Part shown: one piece after another, positions 7,355 through 12,436 of the stretch
Layout: each line of letters opens with the position of its first letter
How positions within the stretch are numbered: position 1 is the stretch's first letter
NCBI GenBank assembly: GCA_016936035.1
Contig: JAFGPU010000264.1
Coordinates: 1-12,436, forward strand
Reading direction: 5' to 3'
Length of the DNA: 12,436 nucleotides
From: Acidimicrobiales bacterium
GTDB taxonomy: Bacteria > Actinomycetota > Acidimicrobiia > Acidimicrobiales > VFJN01
Program-made: the position numbers and the translations under genes
Notes under the pieces: generated by a model
Told to the model about the DNA's origin: nothing
Database searches by the model: none
The model's input: the letters and a program-made list of their open reading frames with translations, nothing else

Positions 7355-8328
7355 GCGCCAAGTTCGCCCTCGGGCTCGTCGGATGCGGACGGCTGGCCGA
7401 GACCGGTTACGTCCCGGCCCTCGCCGCAACGCCCGGCATCCGTCTCGTGGCCGTCGCCGATCCCGAGCCCGCACGCCGCACCCACCTCGCCGCCCTGGCG
7501 GCCACAGCCGGCGTCGGGCCCCCGAGCGGCGAGCCGTTGCTGACGTTTCCCGACGCGGCCCGCCTGCTGGCGGGCGCTGCCGTCGACGGAGTGGTGCTGG
7601 CCACGCCGGCCGCTTCCCACCCCGACGACGCGGAACGGGCGGCCGCCGCCCGAGTGGCCACGCTGGTGGAGAAGCCGCCCGCAGTGGACGCCGCCCACGC
7701 CGCCCGCCTCCTCGCCATCGAGCCCGCGCCCTGGGTGGGTTTCAACCGCCGCTTCGACCCGGACGCCGCAGCCGTGGGCGCCGCCGTCCCAGCCGACGGC
7801 GACGTCGAGCTGCGTCTCGAGATCGGTTACCGGCGCCAGGGTTGGGGCGCCCACGACGTGCGCGACGACGCCCTGCTCGACCTGGGCCCGCACCTCATCG
7901 ACTGGGCCCGGTGGATCACCGGCTCCGAGGTGGTCGACGTGGCCTGCACACAGCTCACCTTCGAGCGGGCCACCCTCGACCTCACGCTGGGCCGGGGCCG
8001 GGGCCGGGCACGGCTACGGGCCGCGACCGACCGGCCCCACACCGAGCTGGTCGAGCTGCGCAACGGTTCCGGTGATCTGCTCGCCCGCCACCGGCTCGGG
8101 GGCCTGCTGGCGGCCGCGCGTGGCCGGCTCCGCCGCTCCCGGCCCACCACCCTGGTGACCACCCTCGCCGGCCAGCTCGCGGCGTTCGCCGACGGCCGCG
8201 ACGACCACGCGCCGACCCTCGCCACAGCGGCCGACGGCCACGCGGCCATGGCGGTGGTCGACGCCGCCCGGACCAGCGCCGCCGCGGGCGGCCGTAGGAC
8301 CCCCATCACCTCAGCGGGAGCGCACTGA
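7351..8328 (+). CDS. Gfo/Idh/MocA-family NAD(P)-dependent oxidoreductase
   Basis: The 325-residue protein starts with a Rossmann dinucleotide-binding motif GLVGCGRLAETG (8-19). The acidic end of strand 2 follows (VAVADPEP, 34-41), then VVLATPAASH (81-90) and the family hallmark EKP (107-109). The C-terminal substrate domain holds DLGPHLIDW (177-185), whose histidine matches the conserved catalytic-region D-x-G-x-H-x-x-D. Such enzymes oxidise or reduce sugars, often nucleotide sugars in glycan loci, so it may make a modified sugar for the neighbouring transferase. Exact substrate is not readable. The ATG sits in the ATGA overlap with the transferase and lacks its own Shine-Dalgarno sequence, so coupling is likely. 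Confidence 0.88.
   Translation: MSAKFALGLVGCGRLAETGYVPALAATPGIRLVAVADPEPARRTHLAALAATAGVGPPSGEPLLTFPDAARLLAGAAVDGVVLATPAASHPDDAERAAAARVATLVEKPPAVDAAHAARLLAIEPAPWVGFNRRFDPDAAAVGAAVPADGDVELRLEIGYRRQGWGAHDVRDDALLDLGPHLIDWARWITGSEVVDVACTQLTFERATLDLTLGRGRGRARLRAATDRPHTELVELRNGSGDLLARHRLGGLLAAARGRLRRSRPTTLVTTLAGQLAAFADGRDDHAPTLATAADGHAAMAVVDAARTSAAAGGRRTPITSAGAH
8316..8320 (+). promoter_or_regulatory. Shine-Dalgarno GGGAG for the phosphatase-like gene
   Basis: GGGAG ends 7 nt before the ATG at 8328, inside the 3' end of the oxidoreductase gene. It is the clearest ribosome binding site in the window and supports that ATG. It contrasts with the SD-less GTG starts elsewhere. Confidence 0.55.
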
Positions 8329-9833
8329 TGCTGACGATCCTCCAGTTCGACGCGGCGAGCGCGTCGTTGATCGACAAGATGCTCGGCGACGGCCGGTTGC
8401 CCGCCCTGGCCGGGCTGCGCGAGCGGGGGGTCTGGCACGAGCTCGACGCACCGGCCACCAGGTTCGCCGCCGGCGCCCAGCACACGCTGTACAGCGGGGT
8501 CGAGCTGGGTGAGCACGGGCTGTTCTACCCCTTCCAGTGGTGCGCCGCCGATCAGCGGGTGCGCTACATGGGCGACCTGCCGGCGCCGGCGCCCGTGTGG
8601 GAGCGCCTCGGCAGGCAGGGGACGCGCACGCTGGCGGTCGACCCCTACGAGAGCCGACCGCCGGTCGAGGCGCCGCCCGGCGCCCTGGTGTGCGGCTGGC
8701 AGCTGCATGATCGCGTGGTGCTCCGACGGTGGTCGGCACCCGGCGACACCCACGCGCGCCTCGAGCGGCTCTTCGGCCGGCCCGAGCCCGTCGACGAGGT
8801 CTTCGGCCGCCACACGGTGAGCGAGATGCTGGCTCTGCGTCGGCGCCTGCTCGGCGCGCCGGGGCGCGTGGTCGACGCTGCCGCCCTGTACCTCGCCGAG
8901 CAGCCCTTCGACCTGGCCTGGCTCACGTTCTGCGCCGCCCACGTGGCCGGGCACCAGTTCTGGGACCTGTCGCAGATCGACCCCGATGGGCTCGACGCCG
9001 GCGCCGAGCACGTGCTCGGGGGCACCCTCGAACAGGTGTACGAGGCGGTCGACACCGCCCTCGCCCGGGTGGTTGCGGCACTGCCGGCCGGGGCGGACGT
9101 GATGGTGATCTCGCCGGTCGGCATGGACGTGAACACGAGCCGCGCCGACCTGCTGCCCGAGATGGTGCGCGCGATCCTCGAGCCCGGGATGCGCCAGGCG
9201 GGACCCTCGGGGTCGATCTGGAAGCTGCGGGCGGCCCTGCCGAGCGGGCTGCGGGCCAAGGTCGCCGCGTCTCTCCCCGAGCGGCAGGCGCTCGACCTCA
9301 CAGCCCGGCTCGAGATGCGGGGCGTCGACTGGAGCCGGACGCGCGCCTTCGCGCACCCGGCCGAGAACCAGGGATACGTGCGGCTCAACCTGCAGGGACG
9401 CGAGCGCGACGGCGTCGTGCACCCCGATGACGCCGATGCCCTGCTGGACGAGATCGCCGACGGGCTGCGCAGCTTCGTCGACATCGACGGCTCCCCCGCC
9501 GTCGAGTCCGTCGACCGGGTCGCCGACATGTTCGGCACCGGCGAGCGCGCCCACCAGCTTCCCGATCTCATCGTCCGGTGGACCTCCCGACCGGCCACCC
9601 GCATCGAAGGCGTGCGCTCCGAGCGGTTCGGAACCGTGCTCCGCCACGGGGTGGGCAGCGGTCGCTCGGGGAACCACACCGAGGGAGACGCCTGGGCGCT
9701 CGTCGTGCCGGGGCGGTCCCGGCCGGTCCGACCACCCCGGACGCCGCGCCTCGAGGACGTGGCCGCCACCGCCGCTGCGCTGTCCGGGCTCGACACCTCG
9801 GACATGGCCGGCGAGCCGCTGCTCGAGCGCTGA
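8328..9833 (+). CDS. Alkaline phosphatase superfamily protein with degenerate metal site
   Basis: This 501-residue protein follows the layout of type I phosphodiesterase/nucleotide pyrophosphatase members of the AlkP superfamily: an early Asp in ILQFDAA (D8), LPALAGLRERG, then SGVELGEHGLF (56-66), GHQFW (208-212), ENQGYVRLNLQGRE (346-359), LPDLIVRW (411-418) and GNHTEGD (448-454). Several expected metal ligands are changed. The SDHG motif reads SPVG (262-265), the D of the D-x-x-x-H pair is His (H205, with H209 kept), and no Thr/Ser is obvious at the usual nucleophile position. D8 and H450 remain. It may be a binding-only or altered-chemistry protein. There is no signal peptide, so it is probably cytoplasmic. 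It starts in a TGATG overlap with the oxidoreductase and ends 1 bp from a convergent gene. Confidence 0.8.
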   Translation: MLTILQFDAASASLIDKMLGDGRLPALAGLRERGVWHELDAPATRFAAGAQHTLYSGVELGEHGLFYPFQWCAADQRVRYMGDLPAPAPVWERLGRQGTRTLAVDPYESRPPVEAPPGALVCGWQLHDRVVLRRWSAPGDTHARLERLFGRPEPVDEVFGRHTVSEMLALRRRLLGAPGRVVDAAALYLAEQPFDLAWLTFCAAHVAGHQFWDLSQIDPDGLDAGAEHVLGGTLEQVYEAVDTALARVVAALPAGADVMVISPVGMDVNTSRADLLPEMVRAILEPGMRQAGPSGSIWKLRAALPSGLRAKVAASLPERQALDLTARLEMRGVDWSRTRAFAHPAENQGYVRLNLQGRERDGVVHPDDADALLDEIADGLRSFVDIDGSPAVESVDRVADMFGTGERAHQLPDLIVRWTSRPATRIEGVRSERFGTVLRHGVGSGRSGNHTEGDAWALVVPGRSRPVRPPRTPRLEDVAATAAALSGLDTSDMAGEPLLER

Positions 9834-9834
9834 G

Positions 9835-10719
9835 TCAGCCGCGGGCGGCAACAGCAGCGCGGGCGATCCCGACTGCGGTCGCCACCTGGGCGACGAGGAC
9901 CAGCATCCCCGGAGCCACGCCTTCGGCGAAGCCGGCGCGCAGCAGGCCCGTGTAGAAGCCGGGCGCCTGCAGACGCCCGCCCCGGGGGGCGGAGCGGTGG
10001 TAGGCGTGCGCCCCTCGGCCGTAGCGCTGCTGTTGGCGCCAGAAACGGCGCCACGACAGGTCCTGGTGGTGGGCGACCGGCGCCGACGGCTCGTAGAGCA
10101 GGGCACCGCCAGCCGCGAGCAGGCGGGTGCACCAGTCGCGGTCCTCGCCCGCTGCCAGCGGGAAGCTCTCGTCGAACGGCAGTGACCGGTGGAGCGCGGC
10201 CGAGCAGGCCAGGTTGCTGGTCGGAGCGAAGGCGATCTGGCGAGTCGCCGGATCGAACGATGCCTCGACCAGGTGGTTCGTGATCGCCTGCGAGGCGCTG
10301 GCGTACGCGTCGCCGGGCCGCCCGTTGCGCGTCGGGCCGGCGACCGCGACGTCCCCGTGCACGCCCGTCGCGATGGCGTCGATCCACCCGGGCGCCGGAC
10401 GGCAGTCGTCGTCGGTGAAGCACAGCACCGGGGCTCGAGCGGCCGTCGCACCCCGGTTGCGTGCCGCCGCCGGTCCGCTGCCGGCCGCACGCACCAGGCG
10501 GGCGTGCGGCGCCTGCGCCACGACGGCGGCGACGGCACCGGTGTCCGCCGAGCCGTCATCGACCACCACGACCTCGTAGCTGGGTGCGGTCTGCGTCTCG
10601 AGTGCGGCCAGGCATCCGGCGAGCTGGTGCGGGCGGTCGCGGGTGGGAACGACGACGGAGACCGCCGGGGGCGCCGCGGTCGCGCTGTCGGCGGGGGTCT
10701 CCGGATCGGGGCCGCTCAC
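9835..10719 (-). CDS. Family 2 glycosyltransferase
   Basis: The 294-residue product is a classic GT2 enzyme: AVSVVVPTRDRP (19-30), VVVVDDGSADTG (50-61), GPAAARNRG (82-90), the metal-binding DDD in LCFTDDDCRP (99-108) and an ED motif in AGEDRDWCTRL (190-200). A QQQRYGRGAH segment (229-238) and one C-terminal hydrophobic helix (about 271-292) follow, suggesting membrane association. It transfers a sugar from a nucleotide donor to an unknown acceptor, probably the glycan exported by the adjacent flippase. The GTG start lies within a GTGA overlap with the flippase stop, which decides the start and indicates an operon. An open frame continues upstream to 11730 but is out-of-frame reading through the flippase gene. 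Confidence 0.9.
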   Translation of the reverse strand: MSGPDPETPADSATAAPPAVSVVVPTRDRPHQLAGCLAALETQTAPSYEVVVVDDGSADTGAVAAVVAQAPHARLVRAAGSGPAAARNRGATAARAPVLCFTDDDCRPAPGWIDAIATGVHGDVAVAGPTRNGRPGDAYASASQAITNHLVEASFDPATRQIAFAPTSNLACSAALHRSLPFDESFPLAAGEDRDWCTRLLAAGGALLYEPSAPVAHHQDLSWRRFWRQQQRYGRGAHAYHRSAPRGGRLQAPGFYTGLLRAGFAEGVAPGMLVLVAQVATAVGIARAAVAARG

Positions 10720-12137
10720 GCCGCCACCAGCGCCACGGACAGGACGGCCGCGGCGCCGAGGAACGAGGCCGCCACCAGCCGGCCGCCCGCCGCACCGGGC
10801 AGGCGCCGGACCGCCACGATCGCGCCGGCCGCCACCCCGGCGAGCGTTGCGCCGGTGGCACCCGCGGCTTCGCCCACCGGCACCAGCACGAGCGCGCCGG
10901 CGAGGAAGACAAGGGCGGTGGCGACGCCGCTGACGAGCGCCACCTCGGCCCGCAGGCGCAGCGCCGCGGCCTGCACCAGCAGCGCGGACAGCGGAGCCAG
11001 CACCACCACCGCCAGCGCCGGGGCGAACGCCGCGGTCGCGCCGTCGTAGCGCGAGCCGAACACGGCGGGCACGAGCGTGTCGAGCAGGACGGCGGCCAGC
11101 AGGGTGGCGGGCACGAGCACGGCGAGCAGGCCGCCCGCCAGCCGGCGCAGGATCGCCTCGGCCGCCGCATGACCCGCGCACGAAGGGGCCGCCGCGTCGG
11201 CCTCGCCGGCGGAACCGCGCCCCCCGTCCGCCAGGTGCGGGAGGGCGACGGTGAACGCCTGGAGGACGGCATACGTGGCGCCGAGGGCGATGCCGATCGC
11301 CAGTGCCGAGTAGCCGGTCTCGACGGCCGAACCGACCAGCACGGCCACCGCCACCACCCCGCCTCGATGCGCGCACTGGACCAGGGCGGCGCCGGCCGCG
11401 TGCAGCGCGCCGAACCGGATCGCGCCTGCCGGCACGGTCACCGGCGACATGTCGGCCAGCGCCACCGGCGCGACCACGACGACCGCCAGGCCGGCGGCGA
11501 CCAGGCCCGCCACCACGAGCGCGGCCACCGCCCCCGTGGTTCCGAAGCTGCCGTGGAGGACGAGCACGGCCGCCACGAGCGCGGCGTTCTGCAGCGGGTA
11601 GCGGGCGCTCCAGGCGCCGGCGCGCCCCAACCCCAGCGCCACCTGCAGGGCCAGCGAGGTTCCCACGTTGATCGCCAGCGCGGCGACGACGAGCGCCGTC
11701 TCGGCCGGTGGGAAGCGCTCGGGCTCCCACACCGCGGCAGCGAGGGCCGCGAGGCCGACGGCGGCGAGCTGCATCGCTCTCCCCCGGGCCAGGCGACCGC
11801 CGATCGCCCGGGCCAAGGCCACGCGCTCCTCCGGCGGCGCGGCGGGCACGTAGCGCGCCATGAGCGTCGGCCCTCCCAGCGTCATCGCCAGCGAGCCCAG
11901 CGTGACGACGGTCAACGGGACGGCGAATCGGCCGTAATCCTCCGGGCCGAGCACCCGGGGGACGAGGGTCGCCAGCAGCACGAGCGTGACCATCTCGGCC
12001 GCCTTCCCGGCCAGGCTGGCGGTGATGGAGGCACGCAGGCGGCTCGGCGTCCGGGCCGCCGCCCCGGCGCCGTCAGTCGCGGCAGCCTCGGCGGTGGGCA
12101 TGCCGCCATCCGCACGCTGTGACACGCCGACCAGCAC
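10716..12137 (-). CDS. Polysaccharide/oligosaccharide flippase-like membrane protein (MOP superfamily)
   Basis: This 473-residue protein is nearly all membrane helices, about twelve to fourteen. After a 40-residue Ala-rich cytoplasmic N-terminus comes LVPRVLGPEDYGRFAV (58-73), typical of Wzx/RfbX-type flippases where a first helix leads into a G-x-x-x-Y/F-G turn. Such proteins move lipid-linked oligosaccharides across the membrane. The length matches the family. It is the first gene of a pair with the glycosyltransferase downstream (GTGA overlap), suggesting that transferase builds the substrate. The start is taken as the GTG at 12137 because a TAGTCT element lies 6 nt upstream; an ATG at 12101 is an alternative, without a clear Shine-Dalgarno sequence. 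Confidence 0.82.
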   Translation of the reverse strand: MLVGVSQRADGGMPTAEAAATDGAGAAARTPSRLRASITASLAGKAAEMVTLVLLATLVPRVLGPEDYGRFAVPLTVVTLGSLAMTLGGPTLMARYVPAAPPEERVALARAIGGRLARGRAMQLAAVGLAALAAAVWEPERFPPAETALVVAALAINVGTSLALQVALGLGRAGAWSARYPLQNAALVAAVLVLHGSFGTTGAVAALVVAGLVAAGLAVVVVAPVALADMSPVTVPAGAIRFGALHAAGAALVQCAHRGGVVAVAVLVGSAVETGYSALAIGIALGATYAVLQAFTVALPHLADGGRGSAGEADAAAPSCAGHAAAEAILRRLAGGLLAVLVPATLLAAVLLDTLVPAVFGSRYDGATAAFAPALAVVVLAPLSALLVQAAALRLRAEVALVSGVATALVFLAGALVLVPVGEAAGATGATLAGVAAGAIVAVRRLPGAAGGRLVAASFLGAAAVLSVALVAA

Positions 12138-12143
12138 CCGCCG

Positions 12144-12149
12144 AGACTA
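12144..12149 (-). promoter_or_regulatory. Candidate -10 element TAGTCT for the flippase operon
   Basis: TAGTCT on the minus strand fits TANNNT and ends 6 nt before the GTG at 12137, again the leaderless layout. It lies in the 74 bp gap between the flippase and the hemerythrin-like gene. No -35 hexamer is evident. Confidence 0.45.
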
Positions 12150-12211
12150 GCGACCGTGCATGACCCGTCCGAAGCAGCGGGCCCGGCCCGAATCCGAGCG
12201 GCGCCGGTCGA

Positions 12212-12436
12212 TCACCTCGAGGCGCTGGCGCTCGGGCCGGGATCGGCGCCGGTGCTCGGGCCGGGATCGGCGCCGGTGCCGGTGCCGGTGCCGGTGCCGG
12301 TGCCGGTGCCGACCGGAGGATCGGGTGCCGGGTCGGGCGCGGTGGCGGCGAGCGTGGCGAGCAGCTCCTCCTCCTGCGCGAGGTGCAGTCGCAGGATGGC
12401 GTCGAGGGCGTACAGGACGCGGCGGGCTTCGCCCCG
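12212..12436 (-). CDS. Partial gene: hemerythrin-like C-terminus with Gly-Thr repeat tail
   Basis: A frame open from the right edge to a TGA at 12212-12214 gives 74 residues; the 5' part is outside the window. The first 30 or so read RVLYALDAILRLHLAQEEEL, which looks like the last helix of a hemerythrin (HHE) domain, where a His and Glu in HxxxE bind the di-iron centre. After that comes a linker APDPAPDPP, then six Gly-Thr-type units and two copies of an eight-residue unit related to TGADPGPS, ending SASASR. The DNA under the tail is a tandem repeat. Possible roles are oxygen, iron or nitric-oxide sensing, not provable from this fragment. GC-ending codons across the whole frame support it being coding. 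Confidence 0.65.
   Translation of the reverse strand, partial: RGEARRVLYALDAILRLHLAQEEELLATLAATAPDPAPDPPVGTGTGTGTGTGTGADPGPSTGADPGPSASASR
12230..12307. repeat. Tandem repeats: two 24-bp units then 6-bp GCCGGT units
   Basis: A 24-bp unit beginning GCTCGGGCCGGGATCGGCGC is present twice, identically, at 12230-12253 and 12254-12277. Its last six bases, GCCGGT, continue as a perfect hexamer run, six copies at 12272-12307, followed by a decayed copy. Both unit lengths are multiples of three, so copy-number change keeps the minus-strand reading frame open. It encodes the C-terminal tail of the hemerythrin-like gene. Confidence 0.9.

Noticed and set aside
9805..9880. Terminator between the convergent genes
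   Set aside because: Only a weak 7-bp pairing (CGCTGCT with AGCAGCG) across a loop of about 35 bases, with no T-run.
7827..10559. A 910-codon minus-strand open frame opposite the oxidoreductase and phosphatase-like genes
   Set aside because: It is Arg/Pro/Ser-rich with no family motifs, and lies antisense to genes with clear motifs. Long antisense frames are common in very GC-rich DNA.
12230..12310. CRISPR-like repeat array
   Set aside because: Units are directly abutting with no unique spacers, and they encode an in-frame protein tail.

Overview
The window is very GC-rich. It carries dense, mostly non-overlapping coding sequence with GTG starts, 1-4 bp gene overlaps and very short intergenic gaps. 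Gene content and codon style suggest a high-GC actinomycete, possibly an Acidimicrobiia-type organism. The taxonomic call is inference, because no rRNA or marker gene is present.

Left part (1-4925). Positions 1-498 hold no convincing intact gene. There is an inverted repeat near the edge and a short coding-like tail that may be the remnant of a frameshifted gene. A pyridoxamine-5'-phosphate-oxidase-like flavin or F420 protein follows on the minus strand. Next comes a complete FbpABC/FutABC-type ferric-iron ABC importer: permease and binding protein on the minus strand (overlapping, probably one operon) and the ATPase divergent on the plus strand. The 117 bp between binding protein and ATPase holds two promoter-like elements and three copies of a GGGAACGT-like motif, a plausible shared operator.

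Middle part (4922-9833, plus strand). The ATPase stop overlaps the start of a polytopic membrane protein with some GT-C glycosyltransferase-like traits. A second unit starts from a promoter-like element at 6364: a family 2 glycosyltransferase, a Gfo/Idh/MocA sugar-type oxidoreductase and an alkaline-phosphatase-superfamily protein, joined by 4 bp and 1 bp overlaps. The phosphatase-like protein has lost several expected metal ligands.

Right part (9835-12436, minus strand). A second family 2 glycosyltransferase and a polysaccharide/lipid-linked-oligosaccharide flippase form an overlapping pair that converges on the phosphatase-like gene with a 1 bp gap. Together, 4922-12137 looks like a cell-surface glycan locus: two cytoplasmic transferases, a sugar-modifying dehydrogenase, a membrane transferase candidate and a flippase. 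At the right edge is the 3' end of another minus-strand gene. It is a hemerythrin-like C-terminus followed by a low-complexity Gly-Thr tail encoded by in-frame tandem DNA repeats.

A theme across the window is a TANNNT -10-like element 6-8 nt before a GTG start in four genes, without a visible Shine-Dalgarno sequence. This is the usual layout of leaderless transcripts in actinomycetes. Nothing here is a clear new defence or mobile system. The most unusual items are the degenerate phosphatase-like protein, the divergent iron-transport control region and the repeat-encoded tail.
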